NCBI GenBank assembly: GCA_951804985.1
Contig: OX638133.1
Span: 69,756,367 to 69,820,366 of the forward strand
Source of the DNA: Dryomyza anilis
Taxonomy: Eukaryota > Arthropoda > Insecta > Diptera > Dryomyzidae
Direction of reading: 5' to 3'
DNA: 64,000 nt
Numbering within the stretch: the stretch's first letter is position 1; every line of letters begins with the position of its first letter. Of the stretch, positions 40,174-51,298 are shown piece after piece. The notes beneath the pieces were generated by a model. That model was not told the DNA's origin and made no database searches. It saw nothing but the letters and a program-made list of their open reading frames with translations. The position numbers and the translations under genes were made by a program.

Positions 40174-41385
40174 ATACCCTACACTAAGAGTGAATGGGTC
40201 TATTCAGTTTGGTACGCCGTTTGTAACACCCAGAAGAAAGCATCTCCGGTATGGAAAAGTATATATTGTTGCGAAAATTCAGTCTACAGAAAACTGTTCT
40301 ACAAGTTCGTATCTCTGGATTGTGTACAAAATAAAAACACTCTTATGTTGGGTTTAAATTATAACAATTAACTTTATTAATTCACTTTAATAAAGAACTT
40401 TACTAATAACAAATTCTAACAACTGCTGCATGTCCCCAATTTAACTTGACATTGATCACACGAGATGCACTCGACCACTTTCCAATCACTACACTGAAGT
40501 GCTGTACCTCAGATGCGGCTCCCTTATATGCTGCATGCATCAGTTCGACACGTTTCGACAAGCTTCGACTTGTTTCGAGAACCTTCTACTCGTTTCGTGA
40601 ATGACGCATGCTATTGGCATCTCATTCGTACTCATGCGTTTTAATGTGCTGATCTTCCATCTCTTTCTTGCACATTTCTCAGTACGCTGAATGATCTTCC
40701 GTCTCTTTCTAACAAATTGCTTAATGCGCTGAATTGTCTTGCGTCTCATTTATTATTGTTGAATACTTGCACAGTGGGGCAAATTACCTCTTTTCGTAAA
40801 AATATATTCTTGATCAGCATAACCTCCTGAGCGATGTCCGTCTGTCTGTCGTTTGAAATCACGATTACAGACAAAGTAGAAAAGCTCGAGCAATGAAACT
40901 TTAGATTTAGATCACTTATATATCTAAGGTGTCTTAACAAGAAATCAGTCTATTGTGACCTGAGAACCGACCACTTATGTTCAAATACCTCATTTAAAAT
41001 TTACATCTGCATCTCAATTTTACTGTATACGTGCTTAGGTAAACTTTTTTGGTCAAATATATATTGACATCATGCTCAAATACATGAAAATAATGTTTTC
41101 CGGCGAAACGACTTGTGGTTCCAAAAAAAAATCGAAATTCGGTACACCTACCCATTTGTAAATATGGGTATCAAATGAATGGCAATTCTTCAGCTATTGA
41201 AAGTTTGTAGATATTTTCAGGATTCGTATACCCTGGTGACCTATATATCACTTTGAATGGTAACCACACATATGTGTAGGGTATATATAGTCGGCTTAGA
41301 CCGACTATAATTTTGATAATCCTAACTATCATAATTACACCTTCTTTAAAATTGCCCATGTGATCTAACCTTCCCAACTGATTTT
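40174..41385 (+). repeat. Dispersed ~0.7-kb repeat, copy C, split by LTR
   Basis: Left part 40174-40266 (TATACCCTACACTAAGAG to GGAAAAGTATATAT) and right part 40806-41385 (ATTCTTGATCAGCAT to CTTCCCAACTG), separated by the solo LTR. Removing the LTR and one ATAT restores the sequence seen in copy A. Confidence 0.85.
40267..40801 (-). mobile_element. Solo LTR, second copy
   Basis: Homologous throughout to 5204-5729. The terminal TAACA is mutated to TAAAA. A 4-bp ATAT duplication flanks it (40263-40266 and 40802-40805). It keeps the TATA box and a perfect heat-shock element at 40574-40586 on the minus strand. Confidence 0.88.
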
Positions 41386-41452
41386 TGTTTTAATTACACA
41401 TAAGTTAAATTCGATAAAAGACATGTTAGTATTTATTTTATTAAAAATTATG

Positions 41453-41740
41453 TTAAAAAAATTCTTTGTAGACTATATTATCAGTTTTTCCATTTGGTGA
41501 CATTATATAGAGATCGCTGTTTATGCTCACTCTCGACATGGCTACGTATAACTGACCATGTGAAAAACAGTTATTTCGCAAGTTTGACCTTGTGCCTTAT
41601 TAATTGTCATAGAAAATGTCGGTGAAATCGGGAACTGAAATCGTTTGAATTCAATTGGATAGTTGGTTGGTATTATGGGAATCCGTGGTATGAGAAGGTT
41701 TCCCCAGCTGCAGATCCTGTTAAAATATCTGCTTGTATTA
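41453..41740 (-). pseudogene. Helitron helicase C-terminal relic
   Basis: Minus strand. In successive frames: ADILTGSAAGET, then LIPRIPIIPTNYPIEFKRFQ and TINKAQGQT, then CFSHGQLYVAMSRVS and SPNGKTDNIVYKE, with a stop at 41453-41455. These are the last motifs of the PIF1-like helicase of Helitron Rep/Hel proteins (INKAQGQT and SHGQLYVA.SRV). At least two frameshifts and a short deletion between them show it is dead. It lies 1.4 kb from the Helitron terminus at 40055, but no continuity is shown. Confidence 0.85.
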
Positions 41741-42397
41741 TATATTATATATTAAAAAAGTATTACTCTTCATCACCAAAAACTTTTGCTCTCATATTTT
41801 CTTTTAAATTCAGTTTTAATATATGAGGCCATATAACGCTTTAGTGATGCATTTATTTCGTCATTTAAGAGTTTAATTATTTTAGATTGGTTTCAGTGGA
41901 CCCATTTATATTGCTTATTATGTTGAAATACTAAAATATACAAATTTTGTCATTTTAAATAATTATAAAATTTTTTCATAACATTTATATAATTTTCGCA
42001 TGCAATAAAAAAATTATTATTTGTTATTATTTGGTAAAAGGTTTTGGGATATAAAATGTGTGTCTAAAGTGATTAATATCTCAAACTTAACTAAATTCTA
42101 AAATAATTATTTATTTCACATTTCTGCCCTATTTTACTTAAGAAAAGATGCAACACTGAAGGTGAGAGTGCGATGAGAGTATACTTAAAATACTATGCTC
42201 CACTGTGTGCAGTCGACTTCAATTCTACTCATGCAACCCTAGTAGGTAATATATATTGTTGGCCAATTCTTCAATTGACTTTATTTTTAAACATTTAATT
42301 AAACATCTCAGGATTTAAATGTAGTATCTAATAAAAAAACAACATAAACATTATATTTTTAACGGAAATAGAAGTATCTCAATTTTTACTACTGAGT
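41741..42397. other. Unannotated AT-rich DNA
   Basis: A possible extension of the helicase relic (minus-strand LLNDEINASLKRYM near 41800-41890) is too weak to call. Otherwise nothing recognised. Confidence 0.4.
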
Positions 42398-42405
42398 ATT
42401 TACAA

Positions 42406-43227
42406 TAGACATCTGCACAAGTGCTTTTGAAACCCACTTCAAGACATTCACTTCGTTTCAAAACATTTACTGTCGTCAACTCTATGCTTGAAAATCAAAT
42501 GAATGTCTTGGTCACAACAACAAAGAACCAAGTACTGTCAAAACAAAACTCAAGCAAATCAAAACTGAAGTGAAGAGGTCTATGGTGATGTGCATTAAAA
42601 ATTCAAATACTGAAATGACACCGAGTACTTAGTGCATTTTTTTATCATTCTTACTCTGAGGAATTTTCATTAATATTGAAATATAGAAAAAAACAAAGGT
42701 AAAAGAAAATCAAATAATATTTTATATTAAGTTTTTTATTTATCGAAAAACATTTTTTCATTATTTAATTAGAATTATTTTTTTTAATTTATTGCTTTTT
42801 GACGAGAGCGTTGTTTCGTTCGTACAACATTTTTTAATTATTTTTTTTTTTTTGAAAAAATAGTGTTTGTTGTATTTTTAGTAATACATAAATAGCAACA
42901 ACAACATTAACTTCGTCGAACGAGCGGCAAATTTGTTGTTGTTTTTAATGTTCGTCTTCTCACTCGTTACTAGTTGGGCTCATTCGCTGCACCCACAGTA
43001 TTTGTTGCATGTTCAGCTGCAGTATTGTCGTTTGGTTTGTTTTTCAAAACATTGAATGTTTTGAATGGCTTGATGTTTTGACAGAGCTTGACACCAATGA
43101 AACAAATACTGAAGTGAAATGAAGTCGCTCATAGAGACTTCACATTAATACTGTCGATTGTCAAACTGGAGAGTGCAGTAGTGCATATTTGCAGAGGAAA
43201 CTTCAAAACCATTTGTGCAGATGTCTA
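42406..43227. mobile_element. Non-autonomous hAT element, TAGACATCTGCACAA family
   Basis: An 822-bp element with inverted ends TAGACATCTGCACAA and TTGTGCAGATGTCTA, flanked by the exact 8-bp duplication ATTTACAA (42398-42405 and 43228-43235). The interior has AAAACATT/TCAAAAC words but no transposase frame. Confidence 0.92.
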
Positions 43228-43245
43228 ATTTACAATACCTCTCAC

Positions 43246-43847
43246 TAGAGATGGGCGCGTGCCGTGCTTTTTTCGTGTCACGCTCGAAAATCTAAGTTCG
43301 TGCGTGCAAATCTCCGTGCGTGCTAGTTGCTGTCGTGCCCATGCGTGTCCGTGCCTCCAAATTCAGCCACGCGCCCATTAAAGATTTGTTTATAGTTCCT
43401 ACCCCAATTTAAAAACCTTACTTCCAGTTTCAGAAAATACAAATTTCGTGGTATTTTAAGTTTTCTTAAAAATCTGTTGTTTTAGTTTTTCTTATAAATT
43501 TAAGAGAATAAAACAGTATTAAACTTAATTTTTGAATTATTTATTACAGGGACTAAAACCTATTGGAAACCGGTTCCGGTTCGGGTTCCAAGATTTTTAA
43601 AGTTGTGGTTCCGTTTCCGGTTTCAACTAACAAATTAAATGGGTTTAGATTCCGGTACGATTCTGCTTCCAAAAATCTAAACGGTTCCGGTATTTTTCAC
43701 GTTTCGCTTGCTTTTTCATTTTTTCCGTGATCTTTTCGTGTTTTGTCGAGTTTCTTCGTGTCTTTTAAAATCCCGTGTTTTATCGTTTGTGTCACATATC
43801 GGCGTGCCGTCCGTGCCATCAAAAAAGGCACACGCCCTTTCACTCTA
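43246..43847. mobile_element. Second TAGAGATGGGC hAT copy
   Basis: The left end TAGAGATGGGCGCGTGCC matches 13085. The right end (GGCACACGCCC...ACTCTA) is eroded and no clean 8-bp duplication is seen. It contains the nested CAGGGACTAAAACC insertion from 43552. It lies only 10 bp from the 42406 element's duplication. Confidence 0.78.
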
Positions 43848-44049
43848 CTAATTATTTAAAAAAAAAATAAGGAAAACTACAAACATAAGCAGACCCAGGA
43901 ACATAAATAAATACACATTATATATAAATATTTTTTAATAGTTTTGTTTTAATTATCCATTACATAAGTGTGTATCAAAATAAAAATATTTATTTTGAAT
44001 TTAACATGTATTAAGTTTTAATAGATTTTATTATTATAAACTAGGATTA

Positions 44050-45270
44050 GTTTCCTTGATACTAATGTGGGTATATCAGGCTCGATATTTTGTGCTGAAG
44101 CAAGTCGCATAACTGCTCGCATGTTGATATCTGATAAACGATGCCTTAAGCGAGATTTGTTAATTTTCATAATGAAAAAAATTGCTCGCAATTATAAGTA
44201 CTTCCAAACATAGCTATATTTGTTGCAGCGAATTTTCTTAAAAATGGATATTTTTCAGCACAATTTTTTTTTCCAAAAATCTACAATTGAACATGAATCT
44301 TGGTAATTATTTTTCAATCGAGTGTCGCATTGCAGATCTATAATTTTCATTTGTAAATGTTGTGGTGCATTATACGAATCAATTGAAAATGTGGCAACAA
44401 ATAGTTGGCTCTAGAGGCCATAGTTCTGCAAATTTCTCTTCAATTGATTATCAAATTGATTATTGATTACAAATCTGCAATCCAGTCGGGATCAATTAGC
44501 TCAGGATAAACTTTATTTTTGTGTTCCTATTAAAATAATAAAATAGATTCAAATGAATTGTTATCAAAATTTAAAAACTCACCAAAAACACATAAATGAA
44601 CCTTCGGAGTTCATAATCGTTTAAGGGTCTCTCAACGACTTAACCACCGAATTTCACAATAATAGGAAACATCTGTATGTTCATTTTCAGAAAATTCCAA
44701 AAAAAATCTTTAAATTCACGGTGGTTTAGTCCGTGAGCTCGTATTATGTTGATACATTTCAGGATAAGAGACATAACGTTTTGGAACATCAACGAAATGG
44801 CACAAAGTGCTTCCTGATGAATAAGGCAATGAACTGCTACAAAATCATTTTTTATATTTTTTTCCTTCAGTTTCTGTCTTAATCTAGTGAATATTCCATT
44901 TTTATATCCCGTCATTGCTCTTGCACCGTCAGTGGCTGTACAAACTAATTTTTCCATATGAAATTCATAAGAATACCCCACTCATCAACACATTTAAAAA
45001 TTTCCTCTGCAGTTGTTCTTCCTTTCATTGGAATTAAATCTAAAAGTTCCTCGATGATGTTTAAATCGGAATCTACACCGGGAATGAAATTTGCTAATTG
45101 TGCAATATCAGAAATATCGGTACTTTCATCGAGAGCCAAAGACACCGTAACAAAAACATTCATTTGTTTTATAAGTTGCTGCCTGATGCTTTTTGCCATT
45201 TCTTGTGTGCGCCTGCCTATTGTCATACGCGAAAGACTTATTGCCTCATATTTGGGTAGCTCCTCTGCAG
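44050..45270 (-). pseudogene. hAT transposase relic (GTF2IRD2/ZBED-like)
   Basis: Minus strand. From about 45270: LSAEELPKYEAISLSRMTIG, VTVSLALDESTDISDIAQLA, LLDLIPMKGRTTAEEIF, a frameshift near 44960, then MEKLVCTATDGARAMTGYKN, AVHCLIHQEALCA. After more breaks comes the C-terminal hAT dimerisation region near 44057-44340 (FGSTYNCEQFFS, INKSRLRHRLSDINMRAVMR). DESTD, TDGA and HCLIHQEAL are hallmarks of the transposase family from which GTF2IRD2/FAM200/ZBED proteins derive. Several frameshifts and stops make it non-functional. Termini not identified. Confidence 0.85.
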
Positions 45271-45395
45271 ATAAGATACTAACTGCTAATGGTGTTGCTG
45301 ATAGTCAAAAGCAAATGTGCGTCATATTGGAGTAAACTATCTTATAGTAAGAAAATTGACCATCTTCTGGTAAAACTGTCATTCTTGTCAAGGCC

Positions 45396-45950
45396 TTACC
45401 TTGGACGTTATAGACGGCTCCAAGTGAATCTTCCAGTTCATCATATGGTTTTTCTTGGATTTAACATAGTAAAACCAAATATGACACAAATTTTATTACA
45501 TTTTTTCATTTTTCCTGATTTTTTGATATCCATGTTCATCCTGACAACGCCATAGTTCATCCGTGGCATAGCCAGCAACGAATCCAAAAACAGTGGTCAT
45601 GTCTTCTTTTCACCGTGGAACATAATGAAAGTCAAATCCATGTCTAATTTGAGTATGCCATCTGATAGCCAAAAAAATTCTCCATCTTGGGTGGTATTTT
45701 CACTTGCGGCATATGTAAATTTTGGAAGATATAGACGCCTCCATGTAAATCTGCCAGTTCATCATACGGTTTTTCATGGTTTTTCCATAGCAAAACCAAA
45801 TGTGACACAAATATTATTACGCATTCTTATAGCCCTCACCTTTCCTGATTTTTTTGATACCTATGTTCATCCTGACCACGCCATGGTTCATCCGTGGCAT
45901 AGCCATCAACGAATCAAAAAAAAGTGGTCAACTCATGTTTTCACAGTTTT
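45396..45950 (+). repeat. Direct duplication, ~320-bp spacing
   Basis: A segment with CCAGTTCATCATA(T/C)GGTTTTTC, CCAAATATGACACAAAT, TATGTTCATCCTGAC and GGTTCATCCGTGGCATAGCC at 45418-45605 recurs at 45739-45935. Open frames through the copies have no family features. It is adjacent to the hAT relic and may belong to it. Confidence 0.7.
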
Positions 45951-47105
45951 AGTATATGGCTTTAAACGCGTTTTAAATTTAGTTAGTATACGGTTTTTTT
46001 TAAATCCTGAAACACTCTGTGAAAATTTCCCTTATCACCATCTCCTCTTTGAATGACATTCCGGCAACTTTGCTAATATATATTTTTTGATTAGAAAGCG
46101 CCATAATATGTCAAACAACACAACAAGGAAGATGTGTAAGTTTTTTGTGCATTTTTTTTCATTATTTCTTATGTATTTAGTAATTTGTTATTTCTGATAA
46201 TTCAAACACTGTCAATTATTATATCGCGCCACCACTTCGCGGATATGAGTATTCGCAGCCGCCACCAAAGACTTTATATATATTAAGATAGAAACATTTA
46301 TTTTGAGATGGCCGAACTGGCGGAATCAAAAAATGCCAATTTATGCGAGGACTGGCCGAGTTCAAATATATCATTTATTACCTTTCCACATATGTAAAAA
46401 ATTGCGAGATCAGAGTTCTTAGCTCTTCTGGCCGTAAATGGGCCCGATAGTGTTCAAACTGATCGTAAAAGATTTGGAAGTTTTCAATGTTATAGTTTCC
46501 TAAATAGACTAACCAATTTTTATTTTTTTAATATGGGAGGGTCGATATCATTTATATATTTGAAGAAAAAACGTTTTCTTTTCATTTTAGTTTTTTATGA
46601 AAATATTGCGAGTCATTACATATTTTTTCAAAATATATGACACATTTTTAAAAAATAATTAAAAATGTTAAGCGTATCGATCTGATATTGATGGTCATAT
46701 TTAGGTAGAATATTCTTCATTAAAAAAGTTACCACGACAACTTAAAAACATACGGTACAATATTTGTGATTTATCATTATTACAATGAAATATATAATAT
46801 TACATAGAAGACAATTAATCATTTATTACAATGAAATATATAAAGATAATATAATAAGATGTGGACAGTAAATCTAGAAGAACTAGATCAGTAAAATAAA
46901 AAAAGAAAAACAAGTCACACGACGACAACGTTGTACTTCCTATGTGTTTAAGTTTAAATCCATATAAAAATGCTTAGATTATATATGAACAATATTTTTA
47001 TAACAATGTGTATACAATAAGAGTTATTATTTCATGGTGAAAACTTAATACACTCAAATATAAAGCAGTTTTTAACAATAAAAAATTATAATTATACCAA
47101 TATTG
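45951..47105. other. Unannotated AT-rich DNA
   Basis: No gene or element end recognised. Confidence 0.5.
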
Positions 47106-47153
47106 ACAGACGGAAATATTTCGGTGACAGCCCAACAAAAAAAAAACAAAAAC

Positions 47154-47835
47154 CAGTTGGGAAGGTTAGATCACATGGGAAATTTTAAAGTAAGTGTAAT
47201 TATGATAGTTATGATTATCAAAATTATAGTCGGTCTAAGCCGACTATATATACCCTACACATATGTGTGGTTACCATTCAAAGTGATATATAGGTCACCA
47301 GGGTATACGAATCCTGAAAATAGCTACAAACATTCAATCGCTGAAGAATTTCCATTCATTTGATACCCATATTTACAAATGGGTAGGTGTACCGAATTTC
47401 GATTTTTTTTTGTGAACCACAAGTCTTTTCGCCGGAAAACATTATTATTATGTATTTGAGCATGATGTCAATATATATTTGACCAAAAAAGTTTACCTAA
47501 GCACGTATACATAAAAATTGATCTTTATATGTACATTTTATAAGAGGTATTTGAACATAAGTTGTCGGATCATAGGCACAATGGACCGATCTCGCCAGCG
47601 TAGGTATATTAGTAATCTAAATTATAAGTTTCATTTATTTAGCTCTTCAATTTTAAAAGTAGTAGGGATTTCAACAGACAGACGGACAGACAGACGGACA
47701 TCGCTAAATCGACTCAGGAGGTCATGCTGATCAAGAATATATATACTTTTCCATACCGGAGATGCTTCCTTCTGGGTGTTACAAACGGCGTACCAAACTG
47801 AATATACCCTTTCACTCTTAGTGTAGGGTATAAAA
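47154..47835 (-). repeat. Dispersed ~0.7-kb repeat, copy D (minus, near full length)
   Basis: Runs from ACCAGTTGGGAAGGTTAGA (end of the repeat) back to CTCTTAGTGTAGGGTATA. An imperfect ~40-bp direct repeat flanks it: GACAGACGGAAATATTTCGG at 47106 and GACAGACGGAAATTGTTCAG at 47839. These may be an insertion duplication or part of the host sequence. Confidence 0.85.
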
Positions 47836-48061
47836 ATGGACAGACGGAAATTGTTCAGTGACAATCAAAACAAAAAAGAAATAAAAGTAACAAAAACAAA
47901 AATAAACATCTAACTTAAAGAAATTTTTGTTCACCTCTAAACAAAAGTGACTACCATAGAAATAATTTCAAATAACTTACCCCACGACTTTCGGAGAAAA
48001 CTTTTTACCGCTGTGAGACATGGGCAGTAGAGACGCAATGAAGTCTCTGTGTAGGTGATCC

Positions 48062-48300
48062 GCTCAGTCCGGCACACAACTGCTCGGTGTTTGTCGACCA
48101 TGTGCGAGTACGGCTAAATGATAACGATCTAGCTGCGTGTAGATGTTTGTTGGCCATGTTCGTCCGGCGCACAACTGCTCGATGTATATCGGGCTTGTGC
48201 GAGTCCGGTTCAATGATAGCGGCGAAGCTGCGTGTAGATGTTTGTCGTGCATGTCCGGTGAAGGTACATATAGATGAGCAACTGCTCGGTATGTCTGTGA
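48062..48300 (+). repeat. ~93-bp tandem repeat next to the hAT transposase stop
   Basis: CCGG(C/T)GCACAACTGCTCGGTGT-like units begin near 48069, 48164 and, degenerate, 48255. The intervening GCTGCGTGTAGATGTTTGT is also repeated. Unusually GC-rich for the window. Confidence 0.7.
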
Positions 48301-48326
48301 TGAGTTGTAGGCGCGCATTTATTATT

Positions 48327-50117
48327 TTAGTTTATTGCCAACAGTTCTGGCGGTGGAACCCAACTGTGGCACGTAACATTTTGCGATCGAAGGTAGCCTT
48401 TAAACACTAATAGACTTGACAGTGTATTGACTGCCAGTCTATTTCTTATGTTCGTTTTCGTATTTGCTACTTCCGAAAAGAATCTTTCCACACCAGCCGT
48501 TGAATGTGGAATGCACATTACTGCGTCGATAATTTTTTTAAAATTTGGAAATGCGCATTCTCCCAACGCATTACGTCTATTCAGCACCACTCTCCAAAAC
48601 TGATCGAAAGTTTCGGGTGCTTTTTTGAAGTCATCGACGTCAGGTAGGGATCTCCATTCTGTGTTTGCGCCTTCTGCATCCACTCCAAAGAGCTCCGAAA
48701 TATTCACTATAGAACTTATTTCGCCAGATAAAGCTTTTCTTGGTATTAAATTTTCAATATATTGCAAAGGCAAATTATTTAGTGGCAATCTTTTTTTAAT
48801 TTGAGTTGCGAGTTCCTTCCAAAATACCTGAGCTTCTTTCAAAAATGCCTCCCGATCTACGGAAGATTTTTTATTTAGGAATTGCTCGACTTTCACGCCG
48901 CAGTAAACATTTTCATAACTTAAATAATTCTCACGATTATTCAAATCATCGCTCCCCGATGATACCGCAGCGCCAGTAAAAATGCAGCGCAAAACTTAGC
49001 GCAGGAAATACCGCACGCCGGAAACAATTTCGTGCGACATTGTGTTTTGCGTTTGAAACTGTTTATTTAAGTTGTTTATTAAACTCAACGCATAGCTTAA
49101 AAATAAACAACTTGCCTTCAGTTCATCATCAGCCAACTGGACTGAAATGTTTCCTGAATCAGCTTCGAATTCTTGAAGCATAAAAAAATGTTGTAGCGGT
49201 TCCCATTGTTCCAGTAATCTGTTAATGGCCTCTTCTTATGAGAGCCATCTCGTTGCTGCCAATTTCAATAGTTTATGTAGCGGCGTTCCAAAATAATTTT
49301 GAAATTTTTCAAAATCTTTCCGCCTGATGCTACTGTTGCAGAAAAACAGATTTAAAACCCGAATGAGCTCGCTTGGGTTTTTAGTAATTTTAGCGCAGCT
49401 ATGTTTGGCACATAATGCCAATAGATGGTATATGCAACCATTCACGATTAAATGGGGGTGTGAATCTTTCAGTATGGCCTGAACCCCATTAATATGTCCC
49501 ATCATTGTGGGGCAGTTATTCGCTCCAAACGCTACCATATTCTCTAAATTTACTTTAGATTCCGTCAAGTAATTAATTAGGAGAGAAGATAGGTATTTTG
49601 CGTCTGATTTTTCTTCTATTTCTACAATCCCAATTAATCTATCTTGAACGCCTCGCTTCGGACATACTATGCGCACCACAATTGCCAAAAGTTTCTTTAC
49701 AGAAACGTCAGTTGACTCGTCCATCGTGACCGAAAACTTAGTTGTATGAGTAAGCTTCGCTAGCTCATTTATCGCAACCGGTGCTAAAATATTGCGAATT
49801 TTCAACGACGCTTCATTGCGATTTAGTGACATTAAGCTTGCCGCTTTTGAATCAAATGCAATTGATTTTATTAATGACACTAAGTGATCCATAACCATGA
49901 ACGCTTCGTGATGCTCACACACATAAGCACATATTTTATATGTTCACATATTTTTCGCCGCATAAACATTTTTAGTGGATTTGACAATTCCATCTAGTTT
50001 TGGTTGCGCAGTAACCGCCAATCGAACTTTATGTTTTTCAGTCCTGGCGTGACGCTCAATATGGTTTTTATTGCCAATTATATTTGTATTGCATACTTTG
50101 CAAAAAAACTGGTTTGG
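48327..50117 (-). pseudogene. hAT transposase, intact length with three in-frame stops
   Basis: A single minus-strand frame of ~597 codons. The N-terminus is a BED/C2H2-like zinc finger (FFCKVCNTNIIGNKNHIERH then ARTEKHK). The catalytic region follows with DESTDVS, CPTMMGHINGVQAIL, CIYHLLALCAKHS and TRWLS. The C-terminal dimerisation domain has CIPHSTAGVERFFSEVANTK and RNRLAVNTLSSLLVFKGYL. Interruptions are TGA at 49944-49946, TAA at 49236-49238 and TAA at 48996-48998. No frameshift is needed across the whole length, so it died recently, unless some stops lie in introns or are sequence errors. Sequence upstream of its start matches the 56960 hAT element. Confidence 0.88.
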
Positions 50118-50946
50118 AAATAATCTAACATTGTTTATATGGTGCTAAGTTATGTTCAAATTGTGATATTGGGGTAAAGTAAGAATCATTTTCTGGGACA
50201 AAGTGGGAAACGTAATTTAAGCAACAAACGTAATGTCAGTGCAACTATTGTGTTATATGAATTATTTAATTGATTTCGACAATAAAAAAAACTTCAATCG
50301 TGACCACAAACCAATAAAAAACAACATTTTGACTTCACCTGAGATATGATCTGAATTGCACAAGAGAGCCGAGAAGCGAACCTTAAATTAGATCAACAAG
50401 AATACATCGGTAAATATTCTTGAACTTTATAAGAATAAGAAGAATTTTGTACAATACCCATCCAAAGAAAGTAAATTTTCACAATTCAGTGAACTGCAAT
50501 ATCTGCAAAATGTATACTTAAAATGTACGAAGTTGACGCCCAGCAACTACACCTGTATCTATTGTCACTTAATAATTTTTGACTAGGAGTATTTGCACTT
50601 AATTTTTCGTATTTTCTTAAGTAGTTACTAAGATGTTTATAATTTTAAACAATTCAAAGGCAATTTAAAATCTCAAGGCCATAATAAAATGAACATATAC
50701 ATTCATAATCAAAATAAGGAATATTTCGTGTAGGCGTATTTCTGTTTTCAATAACGAATTACGATGCGGATCACACACTTTCACAACGACAATTCTTCGT
50801 TGCTATCCTGTATCATCACATGGCAACAGGCGCATGACAACGGACAAACGCATGACAACAGACAGTCGCATGGCACCTCACTACATGTATGTATCTAGTA
50901 CAGCTATCTATTTGGCAACAACAACGAGTTTTCTTTGTCAAAAATT
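50118..50946 (+). mobile_element. Flank of the autonomous hAT, homologous to 57155-57960
   Basis: From ATATGGTGCTAAGTTATG through GATATTGGGGTAAAGT, GTTATATGAATTATTTAATTG, CTTCACCTGAGATATGATC, TCGTTGCTATCCTGTATC and the GGCAACAGGCGCATGACAAC block to CAACAACGAG, it follows the same order as 57155-57960. It is broken at 50947 by the dispersed repeat, so the right terminus is missing. Confidence 0.85.
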
Positions 50947-51298
50947 AGGTAAACTTTTTTGGTCAAATATATATTGATATCATACTCAAATACACGATAA
51001 TAATGTTTTCCGGCGAAAAGACTTGTGGTTCACAAAAAAAAATCGAAATTCGGTACACCTACCCATTTGTAAATATGGGTATCAAATGAATGGAAATTCT
51101 TCAGCGATTGAATGTTTGTAGTTATTTTCAGGATTCGTATACCCTGGTGACCTATATATCACTTTGAATGGTAACCACACATATGTGTAGGGTATATATA
51201 GTCGGCTTAGACCGACTATAATTTTGATAATCATAACTATCATAATTACACCTACTTTAAAATTTCCCATGTGATCTAACCTTCCCAACTGGTTTTTA
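50947..51298 (+). repeat. Dispersed ~0.7-kb repeat, copy E (3' half)
   Basis: Starts at GGTAAACTTTTTTGGTC and runs to the CTTCCCAACTGG terminus. It joins the hAT flank directly. Confidence 0.8.
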
